A stretch of DNA of 64,000 bases from Pyrinomonadaceae bacterium (GTDB taxonomy: Bacteria > Acidobacteriota > Blastocatellia > Pyrinomonadales > Pyrinomonadaceae), in contig JAVEDE010000117.1 of NCBI GenBank assembly GCA_030841105.1, positions 1 through 64,000 on the forward strand. Direction: 5' to 3'. Positions 24,640 through 34,381 of this stretch are shown here, piece after piece. Every line of letters begins with the position of its first letter. Position 1 is the first letter of the stretch. The notes below the pieces were generated by a model. It was not told the DNA's origin, did no database searches, and saw only the letters and a program-made list of their open reading frames with translations. Made by a program: the position numbers and the translations under genes.

Positions 24640-25665
24640 ATGCCCGAACACACCTTGCGCGCCCTCGCGCCCTTCGATTTCGCGTCCACCGCGCGCTTCC
24701 TGCGCTTCACCGACGCCGAAGCCGTGGACACTTTCACGGACACTCCCGAAGGCGGTCGCTATGCCCGCGCGATCCATTTCGGCGAGCAACTTTTCCTGCT
24801 CTCAGTCGAACCGGACGGCACGCCCGCGCGCCCCACGCTCCGTCTCAAACTCGCGCCGGAACGATTCGTCACCCAACAAATTTTGGACGACGCGGCGCGC
24901 GTGGTGCACGACATGTTCAACCTCGCGCACGACCTCGCGCCGTGGCGCGCGCGACTCGTGCGCGATCCCTTGATGCGGCGGCTCGAAGCAGAGCATAGGG
25001 GTTTGCACCTGCCCCGCTGGCCTTCCCTGTTTGAAGCCTTAGTCACTTCGATCCTCTTGCAGCAGATCGCGACGAGCGTGGCGATCACGTTCCGGCGTCG
25101 CGTTGTCGAGCGATACGGCGAGCGTCTGGAACTGGAAGGCGAAACTCACTTCGCCTTCCCGCGCCCCGAAACCTTGACGCGCGCGTCCGTCGAAGAGTTG
25201 CGCGCGCTCGGCCTGTCGAACGCGAAGGCCGCGTGCATCATCGAGGCGGCGCGCGCGTGCGCGTCCGGTGAACTCACTTCCGCGTCGCTTGAGCGAGAAG
25301 ATAACGAGACGGTCATCGCGCGCCTGTCGGCCTTGCGCGGCATCGGGCGTTGGACGGCGGAGTGGGTCTTGATGCTGCACTTCGGACGCCCCGACCTGTT
25401 CCCCGCCGCCGATCTTTTCCTGCGCGGCGTCGTCGTCAAGTATTACAACCGGGGCGCGGCGATGAACGAGCGCGAGATTCGCGCGTTCGCCGCCGGGCGT
25501 TGGGGCGGCTTCGAGTCTTACGCCGCGCTCTACTTCCTCGCCGGGATGCGCGCCGGAACTATCACGCTTAAACCGGAGTGCGTGTTATCATCCGATCAAC
25601 GCGATGCGAAGCCGACGCATCGCCGCATGCGAAAGAAGACGACCGACCGACACGATGAAACCTGA
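24640..25665 (+). CDS. DNA-3-methyladenine glycosylase, AlkA/HhH-GPD type
   Basis: 341 residues. The N-terminal ~125 residues form an AlkA_N-like domain; residues ~130-320 are an HhH-GPD fold. The helix-hairpin-helix is 'LSALRGIGRWTAEWVLML', followed by the catalytic Asp region 'FPAADLFLRG'. It excises alkylated purines to begin base excision repair. The sequence after residue ~315 is basic and probably disordered. The stop overlaps the start of the next gene by 11 bp, implying coupling. Confidence 0.88.
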   Translation: MPEHTLRALAPFDFASTARFLRFTDAEAVDTFTDTPEGGRYARAIHFGEQLFLLSVEPDGTPARPTLRLKLAPERFVTQQILDDAARVVHDMFNLAHDLAPWRARLVRDPLMRRLEAEHRGLHLPRWPSLFEALVTSILLQQIATSVAITFRRRVVERYGERLELEGETHFAFPRPETLTRASVEELRALGLSNAKAACIIEAARACASGELTSASLEREDNETVIARLSALRGIGRWTAEWVLMLHFGRPDLFPAADLFLRGVVVKYYNRGAAMNEREIRAFAAGRWGGFESYAALYFLAGMRAGTITLKPECVLSSDQRDAKPTHRRMRKKTTDRHDET

Positions 25666-26683
25666 GATGCGTCCCAGAACACCGACCGGCTCACTCGCCG
25701 GCGGCGAACGCCAGCACACGGGCGGCTTCCGCCCCCCCGCCGCGCAAACGAAAGAGACCGCCGCCCCCTCCGCCGCGACCGCCGACAAATCTCCAGACTC
25801 TTTCACCTTGCTCGGCCGCAAACTCTCGGCTTCCGAATTCAACACGGCGATGGTGCATTTCTACCGCGGCGAGGTGCAACGCTCGAACACGTGGCGCAAC
25901 CGTCTCGACACGACGACCAACTGGGCTGTGCTCACGGCAGGCGCGACGCTCTCCTTCGCCTTCAGTTCGGCCGAGAACCCGCACTTCGTCATCCCGATCA
26001 ACTCCGTGCTCGTCGCCTTCTTCCTCTTCATGGAAGCGCGCCGCTATCGCTACTACGAAATCTGGGCGAGCCGCGTGCGCATCATGGAGACGGGCTACTT
26101 CGCGCAGATGCTCTCGCCGAGCGCGACGCAGGATCAGGAGTGGGCGGAGCATCTCGCGGCCGACATGCGCGCGCCGCACTTCACCATCAGCGAGTGGGAG
26201 GCCGTCGGGCGTCGCCTGCGCCGCAACTACCTCTGGATTTTCATTCTGCTGGCGGTCAGTTGGAACTTGAAAGTTTACCTCCACCCGTTCCCCGCGCGCG
26301 GCTTCGAGATGTTCGTCCGGCGCGCAGGGATCGGCTCGCTCTCCGGCGAGTTCATGTTGATGTTCGGCGTCATCTTCAACGCCGTGGTCTTCATCTTCGC
26401 GTTCGCCACCGTGCGCCTGAAACAGGCGACGGGCGAGGTGCTGCCGGATCACGACTTCAACTTTCACCCGATCCGCACCGTGACGACGACGCTCTCACGC
26501 GCCACCAAGCAACGCCGCGTCACCGAACGCCGCACCAAGCGGGCGCGCCAGCGCACGCGCACCACGCGCCCCGGCCACACCGGCGCACTCACCGGCAACC
26601 TCAGCGGCGAATGGAAACGCCCCGACACCGGCGACCTCCGCCCAGCCGACCGCGAGCCGGTCGCGGAAGAAACGTTGACTTGA
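25655..26683 (+). CDS. DUF2270 integral membrane protein
   Basis: 342 residues from ATG 25655, overlapping the glycosylase stop. The core (residues ~65-285) has the DUF2270 features: 'FNTAMVHFYRGEVQRSNTWRNRLDTTTNWAV', two hydrophobic segments, then 'EARRYRYYEIWASRVRIMETGYFAQML' and two further segments. The N-terminus is Pro/Ala/Thr-rich. The C-terminus is very basic (Arg/Thr-rich), ending in a copy of a 'GALTGNLSGEWKRP' type tail. Function unknown; family assignment by motif memory. Confidence 0.8.
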   Translation: MKPEMRPRTPTGSLAGGERQHTGGFRPPAAQTKETAAPSAATADKSPDSFTLLGRKLSASEFNTAMVHFYRGEVQRSNTWRNRLDTTTNWAVLTAGATLSFAFSSAENPHFVIPINSVLVAFFLFMEARRYRYYEIWASRVRIMETGYFAQMLSPSATQDQEWAEHLAADMRAPHFTISEWEAVGRRLRRNYLWIFILLAVSWNLKVYLHPFPARGFEMFVRRAGIGSLSGEFMLMFGVIFNAVVFIFAFATVRLKQATGEVLPDHDFNFHPIRTVTTTLSRATKQRRVTERRTKRARQRTRTTRPGHTGALTGNLSGEWKRPDTGDLRPADREPVAEETLT

Positions 26684-26826
26684 AGTGACGAGTGACGAGT
26701 GACAAGTTAAAACCGTCAATCGTCACTCGTGAATCGTGAATAGAGAAAACGAGTTCTTTCTATTCACGATTCACGATTGACGATTTACTTGCTTCTCTCG
26801 TCACTCGTCACTTGTCACTCGTCACT
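26684..26826. repeat. Nested heptad palindrome before hutH
   Basis: The outer arms are GTGACGA/GTGACAA heptads. The inner palindrome is made of TGAATCG units (CGTGAATCGTGAATAGAG...CTATTCACGATTCACGATT), with an extra GTCAATCG transition. It ends eight bases before the hutH ATG, so it forms the whole leader. Confidence 0.9.
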
Positions 26827-26834
26827 GTTTTCCT

Positions 26835-28334
26835 ATGCTTGAGTTGAACGGACAATCTCTGACGCTCGAACAGGTCGCGGCGGTGGCGCGCGGGGCGGAG
26901 CAGGTGCGACTCGCACCGGAAGCGCGCGAGCGCGTCGCGGCGTCGCGGGCGGTGGTCGAACGCATCGTGGAAGAGGGGCGCGTGGTGTACGGTGTCAACA
27001 CGGGCTTCGGGAAGTTGTCGGATTATTCGATCCCGCGCGAGGAGTTGCGCGAGTTGCAGTTGAACCTCGTGCGCAGCCACGCGTGCGGCGTCGGGCAGCC
27101 GCTCTCGTCGGACGAGACGCGCGCGATGATGTTGTTGCGCGCGAACGTGCTCGCGCTCGGCTACAGCGGCGCGCGCACAGTCATCGTCGAAACCTTGATC
27201 GAGATGTTGGAGCGAGGCGTTGTACCCGTCGTGCCGGAGAAAGGTTCGGTCGGCGCGAGCGGCGATCTCGCGCCGCTCGCACACCTCGCGCTCGCGGTCA
27301 TCGGCGAGGGCGAAGCATTTTACGAGGGCGCGCGTATGACGGGCGCGGAGGCTCTCGCGCGCGCCGGGATTCGCCCCGTCGAGTTGGAGGCGAAGGAAGG
27401 TCTCGCGCTCTTGAACGGCACGCAGGCGCTCGCGGCCGTCGGCGGTCTCGCGCTCCGACGCGCCGCACAACTCGCGCGCGCCTCGGACGTAGCGGGCGCG
27501 ATGTCGCTCGAAGCGTTGCGCGGCACGCCCGCCGCTTTCGACCCCCGACTCCACGACGCGCGCCCGCACCCCGGCCAGATCGAAGCGGCCGCGCACCTGC
27601 GCGAACTGCTCCGCGAGAGCGAGATCAGGGAGTCGCACAAGGAGAACGACCCGCGCGTGCAGGACGCCTACTCTCTGCGCTGCATGCCGCAAGTTCACGG
27701 CGCGGCGCGCGACTGTTTCCGCCACGCCCGCGCCGCCGTCGAGATCGAGACGGGCGCGGCCACAGACAACCCGCTCGTCTTCGCAGACACCGACGAACTC
27801 ATCTCCGGCGGCAACTTCCACGGCGCGCCGCTCGCCCTACAGTTCGACTACGCGGGCATCGCGCTCACGCACCTGATGAACATCAGCGAGCGGCGCATCG
27901 AACGTCTCGTCAACCCGGACATGAACGAGGGCTTGCCCCCGTTCCTCACGGCGCACCCCGGCACGTCCTCCGGCTTCATGATCGCGCAGGTGGCGGCCGT
28001 CGCGCTCTTGAACGAGATGAAGGTGCTGGCGCACCCGGCGACGACGGACAATTTGCCGACCTCGGCGGGCAAAGAGGATCACGTCTCGATGGGCATGACC
28101 GCCGCGACCAAACTTCGCAGCATGGTGACGAACGCCGAATACGTCCTCGCCATCGAACTGCTCGCCGCCGCCGAAGGACTCGAATACCGCGCGCCGCTCA
28201 AACCCGGCCTCGGCGTCCGACGCGCCTACGAAGTCGTCCGCGCACACGCCCCGCGCCTCACGCGCGACCGCGCCCTCTCGCCCGACATCGAACGCCTCGC
28301 CGCAGCCGTCCGCGCTGGCGAGTTTGATCTCTAA
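26835..28334 (+). CDS. hutH: Histidine ammonia-lyase
   Basis: 499 residues. The MIO prosthetic-group triad is in 'KGSVGASGDLAPLAHLAL', with 'YGVNTGFGKLSDYSIP' (catalytic Tyr) and 'MPQVHGAARDC', all typical of HutH. It deaminates L-histidine to urocanate. The next pathway enzyme, HutU, is 4.3 kb downstream on the same strand, with four or five unrelated genes between. hutI and a formiminoglutamate hydrolase are not in the window. The ribosome-binding site is poor, since the leader is a palindromic element. Confidence 0.95.
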   Translation: MLELNGQSLTLEQVAAVARGAEQVRLAPEARERVAASRAVVERIVEEGRVVYGVNTGFGKLSDYSIPREELRELQLNLVRSHACGVGQPLSSDETRAMMLLRANVLALGYSGARTVIVETLIEMLERGVVPVVPEKGSVGASGDLAPLAHLALAVIGEGEAFYEGARMTGAEALARAGIRPVELEAKEGLALLNGTQALAAVGGLALRRAAQLARASDVAGAMSLEALRGTPAAFDPRLHDARPHPGQIEAAAHLRELLRESEIRESHKENDPRVQDAYSLRCMPQVHGAARDCFRHARAAVEIETGAATDNPLVFADTDELISGGNFHGAPLALQFDYAGIALTHLMNISERRIERLVNPDMNEGLPPFLTAHPGTSSGFMIAQVAAVALLNEMKVLAHPATTDNLPTSAGKEDHVSMGMTAATKLRSMVTNAEYVLAIELLAAAEGLEYRAPLKPGLGVRRAYEVVRAHAPRLTRDRALSPDIERLAAAVRAGEFDL

Positions 28335-28360
28335 AACTCACAACCAAAGTTTTTGGATTC

Positions 28361-28423
28361 TTTTGCGTCCCTGCGCCTCCGGCGAGAGTTTAATGTTCTC
28401 GACGGAGGCGCAAAGACGCAAAG
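28361..28423. repeat. Palindrome between hutH and the alpha/beta hydrolase
   Basis: TTTTGCGTCCCTGCGCCTCCG pairs with CGGAGGCGCAAAGACGCAAAG, 20 bp with few mismatches, around GCGAGAGTTTAATGTTCTCGA, which itself folds (CGAGA/TCTCG). The arm again has 7-bp spacing (TTGCGTC-CCTGCGC). It creates a false N-terminal extension of the next ORF. Confidence 0.8.
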
Positions 28424-28484
28424 AAAGATTTTTCAACTTTCCGCGTCGCCCGCGTTTAATCTTCTCGCGCGGGGCGGGAAATGT

Positions 28485-29408
28485 ATGTTGAAAAAGTTCG
28501 TCGTCAATCTCTGGTCTAACAAAAATTTCGGGTGGCGCATGACGCGCATCTGCGCGCTGCTCTGCGCGTGCCTGTTGGGGTATGTCATGTTGTTCGAGGA
28601 CAGTTTCATTTACTTCCCCGCGAAGTACCCGGAGGGCGTCTGGAAGCGTGACGCGCCGCGCGCACGCGAGGGGCAGATCGTCGCGCACATCGAGGACGTG
28701 CAACTCACGGCGGCCGACGGCGTGCGTCTGCACGGTTGGTACTGCACGCCGCGCGTCGGCCGCGCGGGCGGCGCACTCGAACTTGTCGAGGCGCGCACGA
28801 CGCTGCTTTTCCTGCACGGCAACGCGGGCAACATCTCGCACCGCTACGAGGTCATCGGCGACTTCATGCAACTGCCCGCGAACGTCCTGATCATAGATTA
28901 TCGCGGCTACGGCAAGAGCGAAGGCCGCCCGTCCGAAGCGGGCTTGTACGCGGATGCGCGCGCGGCGTGGGATTATCTGACGACGACGCGCGCCGTCCCG
29001 GCTGACCGCATCATCATCTTCGGCGAGTCGCTCGGCGGCGCGGTGGCAGTTGATCTGGCGAGCCAGACGAACGCGTGCGGCCTCGTCGTGCAGTCGAGTT
29101 TCACCTCGATTGCGGACATGGCGGGCGAGGTCTTGCCGTTCGTCCCGCGCTTCGCGCTCCGCACGAAGATGGATTCGCTCTCGAAGATCGCGTCCGTGTC
29201 GTGCCCGAAACTTTTCATTCACAGTCAGGCCGACGAGATCATCCCTTACCGCCTCGGCCGACGCCTCTTCGATGCGGCGGGCGAGCCGAAACGCTTCTAC
29301 GAAGTCAAAGGCGCGCCGCACAATCTCACATACGAGATCGGCGGCGCGCCTTACTACGAAGCGTGGCGCGACTTTATCAAGTCGTCGTGCGACGCGAAAC
29401 TTCGTTAG
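28485..29408 (+). CDS. Membrane-anchored alpha/beta hydrolase (ABHD13/Bem46-like)
   Basis: 307 residues from ATG 28485 (MLKKFVVNLW). One N-terminal membrane segment (ICALLCACLLGYVMLF) precedes 'EDSFIYFPAKYPEG', typical of the Bem46/ABHD13 group. The oxyanion region is 'LLFLHGNAGNISHR', the nucleophile elbow 'IIFGESLGGAVA', and Asp ('SQADEIIPY') and His ('GAPHNLTY') complete the triad. Probably a serine hydrolase acting on lipid or acyl substrates at the membrane. It converges on the L,D-transpeptidase gene across a tandem repeat. Confidence 0.88.
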   Translation: MLKKFVVNLWSNKNFGWRMTRICALLCACLLGYVMLFEDSFIYFPAKYPEGVWKRDAPRAREGQIVAHIEDVQLTAADGVRLHGWYCTPRVGRAGGALELVEARTTLLFLHGNAGNISHRYEVIGDFMQLPANVLIIDYRGYGKSEGRPSEAGLYADARAAWDYLTTTRAVPADRIIIFGESLGGAVAVDLASQTNACGLVVQSSFTSIADMAGEVLPFVPRFALRTKMDSLSKIASVSCPKLFIHSQADEIIPYRLGRRLFDAAGEPKRFYEVKGAPHNLTYEIGGAPYYEAWRDFIKSSCDAKLR

Positions 29409-29413
29409 ACTTC

Positions 29414-29515
29414 AACTGCGCTTCTACTTACTTAAAGGTTAACTGCGCTTCTACTAACTCAGAAGTTAACTGCGCTTCTACTTACTTAGAGGTTAACTGC
29501 GCTTCCCCTTCTTCT
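29414..29515. repeat. 27-bp tandem repeat array including the end of the L,D-transpeptidase gene
   Basis: Units start at 29414, 29441, 29468 and 29495, each AACTGCGCTTCTACTTACTTA plus a variable RAGGTT end. The fourth unit is the actual 3' coding end of the minus-strand gene (…KRS-stop). The three others are non-coding copies that fill the 84 bp to the converging gene. Confidence 0.92.
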
Positions 29516-30956
29516 CGGCCGCAGGAGGTTTGCCCGCGCCGCTGCCCGTGTCGAAAGCGACGGGCGCGGGGTAGCCTTTGCCTTTGAGCGCGGCGAGTTC
29601 GATGACGATCTCTTTCTGGCCTTTGATCGTGCGCGTCACCTTCCCGCTTTCGGCGTCCGACTGCTTGTTCGCGTTCTTGTTCGACGCATTCTTGTTCGAT
29701 GCATTCTTGTTCGCGTTCTTGTTCGACGCGTCCGGCGAGGCGTCGGGCGTGCCGTCGGCGGGTTTGCCGTCGGCGTCGCGCGCCATCTGCTTGAGCGCGT
29801 CCAACACCTGCGCGCGCTCCGTCTCGCTCAACGTGTCGAACGAGACGCCGTTGGCTTCAAGCACGGCGCGCAGGTTCGCCTCCGTGTTCGTGTTGCGGTC
29901 GTACACGTCGCGGTAGATGTGTAGCTTGCCGTCCTCGACGACGATGGTCTCGTAGCGCAGTTCGACGGGCACGGGTCGTTCGAGTTTGAGTTCCTTCGTC
30001 TCCTTGCGGTTCTTCGCATAGGCGGCCATGTCTTCGTCGGTCAACTCCGCCCCGCCGATCTTCGCCATCAGGCGCGCCACGTCCTGCACCTGCGAGTTCG
30101 TCAGGCCGACGCAGCCGTGCGAAGCGAAGCCGCCGAGTTTGGCGACCGACTTGCCGCCGTGAATGAGCGACGGCAAGCCGATGGGAATTTTGACGGGGCC
30201 GAGAGGATTGAGCGGGCTGCCCGCGTCAACTTTCTCGCCGACCTTCACCTTGCTTGTAGGCGACTCGACCCAAGGCTCGTCGGGCGGCGTCCACGTCGGG
30301 TTGAAGATGATCGTGTTCGCGCGCCGCAAGCCCACGGGCAGCGGGAACTCCGGGTAGCCGATGCCGACTTTGTAAGACTTTACGAGTTGGCCTTGCTCGA
30401 ACACGTCCATGCGATAAGCGGGCGCGTTGACGACGATGCGCGTGTCGGACGGCACGGAGTTCGGCTTGCCGCCACTTGTCGCTCCCGCCGTCGCGCCTTC
30501 GCCGCCGCCCGCCCAACGCGCGCTCACGAATTCGGAAAAACGCGCCGCGCGTTCGTCGCCGAGCACGCTTTTGATCTGCTCGGTGGCGCGCGTGGTGGCG
30601 GCGGTCGTCGTGCCGCCGTGCTCGCCCGTCTCGGTCTCGCGCAGGCTTCCCGTCTCTTCGCGCGCCACTTTACGCAGACGCTCGATCTGCTCGTCCGTCA
30701 GTTGCAACTCCGACTTCAAATCGGCCGCGAACTTTTCGTCGGCGAACATGGCGTCGAGCACCGGCAGCGTCACCGGCAGATTGTTTGCGCCCGCGCTGTT
30801 GGCCGACGCGGCCGCAGGCGTCGCGCTCGCGGCGGGCGTCGCGACGCCCGTCGTGCCTGCATTGCCGTTCGACACGGGCGCGGCCTGACACCCGGCGAAA
30901 ATAAACAGGGCGAACAGACACAACGCCCCGCCCCCCACACGCCACACTCTTTTCAT
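29493..30956 (-). CDS. Lipoprotein L,D-transpeptidase (YkuD)
   Basis: 487 residues from ATG 30956. The lipobox is 'LFIFAGC'. An Ala/Thr-rich linker leads to a helical domain (~residues 60-150), then the YkuD domain with 'PIGLPSLIHGGKSVAKLGGFASHGCVGLTN', the HG...SHGCxxL(T/R)N catalytic motif with Cys nucleophile. It would make 3-3 peptidoglycan cross-links or attach proteins to the wall. The region after residue ~400 has an Asn/Lys/Ala repeat (NKNASNKNANK) from a 15-bp DNA tandem repeat. The track start at 31220 is extended through a palindrome. Confidence 0.88.
   Translation of the reverse strand: MKRVWRVGGGALCLFALFIFAGCQAAPVSNGNAGTTGVATPAASATPAAASANSAGANNLPVTLPVLDAMFADEKFAADLKSELQLTDEQIERLRKVAREETGSLRETETGEHGGTTTAATTRATEQIKSVLGDERAARFSEFVSARWAGGGEGATAGATSGGKPNSVPSDTRIVVNAPAYRMDVFEQGQLVKSYKVGIGYPEFPLPVGLRRANTIIFNPTWTPPDEPWVESPTSKVKVGEKVDAGSPLNPLGPVKIPIGLPSLIHGGKSVAKLGGFASHGCVGLTNSQVQDVARLMAKIGGAELTDEDMAAYAKNRKETKELKLERPVPVELRYETIVVEDGKLHIYRDVYDRNTNTEANLRAVLEANGVSFDTLSETERAQVLDALKQMARDADGKPADGTPDASPDASNKNANKNASNKNASNKNANKQSDAESGKVTRTIKGQKEIVIELAALKGKGYPAPVAFDTGSGAGKPPAAEKKGKRS
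29661..29730. repeat. 15-bp coding tandem repeat in the L,D-transpeptidase
   Basis: TTCTTGTTCGACGCA, TTCTTGTTCGATGCA, TTCTTGTTCGCG and TTCTTGTTCGACGCG follow one another. They encode the NKNAS-type tract, which is likely to vary in copy number without a frame shift. Confidence 0.85.
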
Positions 30957-31253
30957 ACTTGCTTTAGCTCCTCCGGCGATAACTTTCGCGCCCCGTCGCG
31001 CCAACGCGCGCCGCGACTCCGGCGCATCCCCACATCCTTTAGCAACCCACGTTCCCATCGCCCCGGTCGCACACAATCGCCGCCTTTTCGCGTTTCCCGC
31101 TTTCCGCGCCCGCCCGCGCTCGCACCATAAACGGACGGCGGAGGGATGAAAAAGGAACAAAGAGAAGTAAATCGTGAATCGTCGATCGTGAATAGAGAAA
31201 ACTTGATTTCTTCTATTCACGATTCACGATTCACGATTTACTTCTTCCCTTCA
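30957..31253. other. Leader region of the L,D-transpeptidase with nested palindrome
   Basis: About 180 bp of GC-rich sequence without a gene lies next to the start codon. The remainder (31137-31258) is a palindromic element. I see no clear promoter. Confidence 0.4.
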
Positions 31254-31258
31254 TCACT
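31137..31258. repeat. Nested heptad palindrome (GATGAAG outer, TGAATCG inner)
   Basis: The inner arms AAGTAAATCGTGAATCGTCGATCGTGAATAG and CTATTCACGATTCACGATTCACGATTTACTT are nearly perfect. Outside are GGATGAAAAAGGAAC and CTTCCCTTCATCAC. The element supplies the stop codon of the M23 gene. Confidence 0.88.
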
Positions 31259-32054
31259 TCTTTGTCAGTAGCGGATAGGGGTTGACGTTCTCGCCGTCCC
31301 AGAAGCGTTTGGGGTCGGTGATGAGCCAGATGGAGAAGTGTAGGTGGCAGTTGTCTTTTCCGGCGTTGCCGCTGTCGCCGACGTAGCCGAGCAGTTCGCC
31401 GCGGCGCAGGAGGCGGTTTTCGGCGATGCCGTCGGCGTAGCGTTCGAGGTGCGCGTAGTAGTAGACGGTGCGTTCGTCCGTGCCGAGTTGGTAGAGGGTG
31501 ATGCCGCCGCGCTCGCTCTGAAAGAGCCGGACGATGCGGCCGTCGGTGGCGGCGACGACGGGCGTGTTGCGCGCGGCCATGATGTCAATGGCGTTGTGTG
31601 TGCGCCCTTCGCTGCGCGACTGCGTGTAGGTGTCTTGCAGTTGTTCGGGACGAATGCCCGCGACCGGGATCAACAGACTCGACGCGGCCGCGTTCGCAGT
31701 CGCGTGCGCGCCTTCGCCGGAGACGGGCGGCGAAGGCGACGTTTGCGTTGCGTTGTTGACGAAGGGCGTCGGCGTGCTCGTCGGAGACGTGGAAGCCTCC
31801 GCAGACGAAGACGCGCCGGGCGAAGGCTGCGCGCCCTCCGTCGTCCCTATCGGCGTCGTGGACGGGGCGGCGAAGTTGGCGTTGCCCGCGTCGTTCGGCG
31901 TTGGGTTGAGTTCGCCCGTGGTCGCAGGCGGCGTGGAGATCGGCGTGACGGGCGTCGCGCGCGGCTTGCTGCTGAGATACCAGACGAGCGCGGTCAACCC
32001 TAAGAGGATGGACGCCGCCAGAAGCAGGACGCGTGCGCGCGGGCCGAGTGCCAT
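31254..32054 (-). CDS. M23-family peptidoglycan endopeptidase
   Basis: 266 residues from ATG 32054 (MALGPRARVLLLAAS), which starts a signal anchor. A Pro/Ser/Thr-rich spacer of ~100 residues projects the C-terminal LytM/M23 domain. The zinc ligands are His/Asp in 'RTHNAIDIMA' and the pair 'HLHFSIW', with 'YYYAHLERY' between, so the enzyme looks active. It would cleave peptidoglycan peptide bridges in the periplasm. The neighbouring L,D-transpeptidase suggests a small wall-remodelling pair. Confidence 0.87.
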   Translation of the reverse strand: MALGPRARVLLLAASILLGLTALVWYLSSKPRATPVTPISTPPATTGELNPTPNDAGNANFAAPSTTPIGTTEGAQPSPGASSSAEASTSPTSTPTPFVNNATQTSPSPPVSGEGAHATANAAASSLLIPVAGIRPEQLQDTYTQSRSEGRTHNAIDIMAARNTPVVAATDGRIVRLFQSERGGITLYQLGTDERTVYYYAHLERYADGIAENRLLRRGELLGYVGDSGNAGKDNCHLHFSIWLITDPKRFWDGENVNPYPLLTKK

Positions 32055-32248
32055 GTGACCGTAGTCTCCGGGAAAGTTTGACGCGATTTGAAAAAGCGAA
32101 CGGGGGAGAGACAGGATATGCGCTCGCCACGGGCGAAGCAAGCGAAGGAGTGGCGTGCGGCGGCCGTTTTCTGTTATTACAATGGCGTTCAAAAATTTTA
32201 CGCGCGGGCGGGCGACCCGCGAGCAATCGCAAGAGGAGAGACCAAATC

Positions 32249-32560
32249 ATGTCAGAGATTTTCGATGAACGGCGCAAGGCACTCGAAGAGGAATATTTCC
32301 GTCGCAAGGAGCGCGAGACGCTCGACAAGTTGCGGCAGGAGTTGGCGGCGGAAGCGGCGGCGCGCGGGCAGGTCGAAGGCCGTCAGTGCCCGCTCGGTCA
32401 CGGCAAGCTGACGGAAGAGACGAAGGGCACGGTCGTGATTGATCACTGCCAACAGTGCGGCGGCGTCTGGCTCGACAAAGGTGAGTTGGAAGAGTTGACG
32501 CACCACGCCAAGAGCGGCGGCTGGTTCGACAACGTGATGAAAAGTTTCTCCAGCGAGTAA
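32249..32560 (+). CDS. Zinc-ribbon protein of the zf-TFIIB type
   Basis: 103 residues from ATG 32249 with a good AGAGGAGAG site. The N-terminal half is a charged helix (SEIFDERRKALEEEYFRRKERETLDKLRQEL). The C-terminal half is a TFIIB-type zinc ribbon: 'CPLGHGKL' and 'DHCQQCGGVWLDKGELEELTHH'. Such proteins are common, small and uncharacterised in bacteria. The longer ORF-track start at 32033 overlaps the M23 gene and is rejected. Confidence 0.85.
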   Translation: MSEIFDERRKALEEEYFRRKERETLDKLRQELAAEAAARGQVEGRQCPLGHGKLTEETKGTVVIDHCQQCGGVWLDKGELEELTHHAKSGGWFDNVMKSFSSE

Positions 32561-32665
32561 CCGTCCTCATTTAAGACTGACGCGGCGAGACCGACGCAAG
32601 GCTGCCGAACTTGTTCGGGGTCGTGTCGTGAGATGAATTAATTCGTTGTTTGGAAGAGCCAACAC

Positions 32666-34324
32666 GTGAGCACACGTAGAGAAATCAGCGCGCCGCGCGG
32701 CGCGCAGTTGAACTGCAAGGGCTGGCATCAAGAGGCCGCGCTGCGCTGCCTGATGAACAACCTCGACGCGGATGTCGCCGAGCGACCCGAAGACCTCGTG
32801 GTCTACGGCGGCACGGGGCGCGCGGCGCGCAACTGGGCAGCCTTCGACCGGATCGTGCGCGAGTTGCGCGAGTTAGAAAACGACGAGACGCTGCTCGTCC
32901 AGTCCGGCAAACCCGTCGCCGTCTTCCGCACGCACGAGTACGCGCCGCGCGTCTTGATCGCCAACTCGAACCTCGTCGGCGCGTGGGCGACGTGGGAGCA
33001 CTTCAACGAACTCGAACGCCGCGGCCTGATGATGTACGGGCAGATGACGGCGGGCAGTTGGATTTACATCGGCACGCAGGGGATCGTGCAGGGCACGTTC
33101 GAGACGTTCGCGGCGATGGCCGAACGCCATTTCGGCGGGACGCTCGCCGGGCGGCTTGTCGTCTCCGGCGGCATGGGCGGCATGGGCGGCGCGCAGCCGC
33201 TCGCCGCGACGATGAACGGCGCGGTCTTCCTCGGCGTGGACGTGGACGAGGCGCGCATCGAACGCCGCGTGCAGACGGGCTACTGCGACCAACTCGCCCA
33301 CACGCTCGACGAAGCCCTCGCCATCTGCGAAGAGGCGCGCGCGGAAAGGCGCGCCGTCTCCGTCGGCCTCATCGGCAACTGCGCGGAGGTCTTGCCGGAG
33401 ATCGTGCGGCGCGGAGTCACAGTTGATGTTGTCACGGATCAGACGAGCGCGCACGATCCGCTCGGCGGCTACGTGCCCGCCGGGTTGACGCTCGAAGCGG
33501 CGGACGAGTTACGCAAAACAGACGCGGCTGCTTACGTCGCGCGTTCGACCGAATCAATGGCGCGTCACGTCGAGGCGATGCTCGCCTTGAAACGCGCGGG
33601 CGCAATCGCCTTCGACTACGGCAACAACATACGCAAGTTCGCGCACGACGCCGGGTGCGCTGACGCCTTCGAGATTCCCGGCTTCGTGCCCGAATACATC
33701 CGCCCGCTCTTTTGCGAAGGCAAAGGCCCTTTCCGCTGGGTTGCTCTGTCGGGCGACGCGTCCGACATCCGCCGCACAGACGACCTCGCCCTCGAACTCT
33801 TCCCCGAAGACGCGACGCTCAACCGCTGGCTTCGACTCGCGCGCGAGCGCGTGCAGTTTCAGGGACTCCCCGCGCGCATCTGCTGGCTCGGCTACGGCGA
33901 GCGCGCCGAGATGGGCGAGCGGATCAACGAACTCGTCAAGCGCGGCGACCTCAAAGCCCCGGTCGCCATCGGCCGCGATCATCTCGACACGGGTTCGGTC
34001 GCCTCGCCCTACCGCGAGACCGAAGCGATGCGCGACGGCTCGGACGCCGTGGCCGACTGGCCGATCCTGAACGCGCTTTTGAACACGGCGAGCGGCGCGT
34101 CGTGGGTCTCCTTCCACCACGGCGGCGGCGTCGGCATCGGCTACTCGCTGCACGCCGGTCAGGTCTCGGTCGCCGACGGCACGCCGGAAGCCGCGCGCCG
34201 ACTCAACCGCGTGCTCACCAACGACCCCGGCCTCGGCGTCGCACGCCACGTGGACGCGGGCTACGAGGAAGCCGAAGCGACCGCCCGCACCAAAGGCATC
34301 AACATCCCGCTGCTCGACGCTTAA
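32666..34324 (+). CDS. hutU: Urocanate hydratase
   Basis: 552 residues starting at GTG 32666. The family signatures are '[17 protein letters not shown]', the glycine-rich '[14 protein letters not shown]', the catalytic-Cys region '[12 protein letters not shown]', and '[26 protein letters not shown]'. It uses NAD+ as an electrophile to convert urocanate to imidazolone propionate. It follows hutH by 4.3 kb but is separated from it by wall-remodelling genes on the other strand, so the hut pathway is dispersed. Confidence 0.95.
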   Translation: MSTRREISAPRGAQLNCKGWHQEAALRCLMNNLDADVAERPEDLVVYGGTGRAARNWAAFDRIVRELRELENDETLLVQSGKPVAVFRTHEYAPRVLIANSNLVGAWATWEHFNELERRGLMMYGQMTAGSWIYIGTQGIVQGTFETFAAMAERHFGGTLAGRLVVSGGMGGMGGAQPLAATMNGAVFLGVDVDEARIERRVQTGYCDQLAHTLDEALAICEEARAERRAVSVGLIGNCAEVLPEIVRRGVTVDVVTDQTSAHDPLGGYVPAGLTLEAADELRKTDAAAYVARSTESMARHVEAMLALKRAGAIAFDYGNNIRKFAHDAGCADAFEIPGFVPEYIRPLFCEGKGPFRWVALSGDASDIRRTDDLALELFPEDATLNRWLRLARERVQFQGLPARICWLGYGERAEMGERINELVKRGDLKAPVAIGRDHLDTGSVASPYRETEAMRDGSDAVADWPILNALLNTASGASWVSFHHGGGVGIGYSLHAGQVSVADGTPEAARRLNRVLTNDPGLGVARHVDAGYEEAEATARTKGINIPLLDA

Positions 34325-34381
34325 CGAATTCACCCGCTTGAGGAGACGCTAGTGTCCGACGTTAAAGAGAGGTGACGAACG

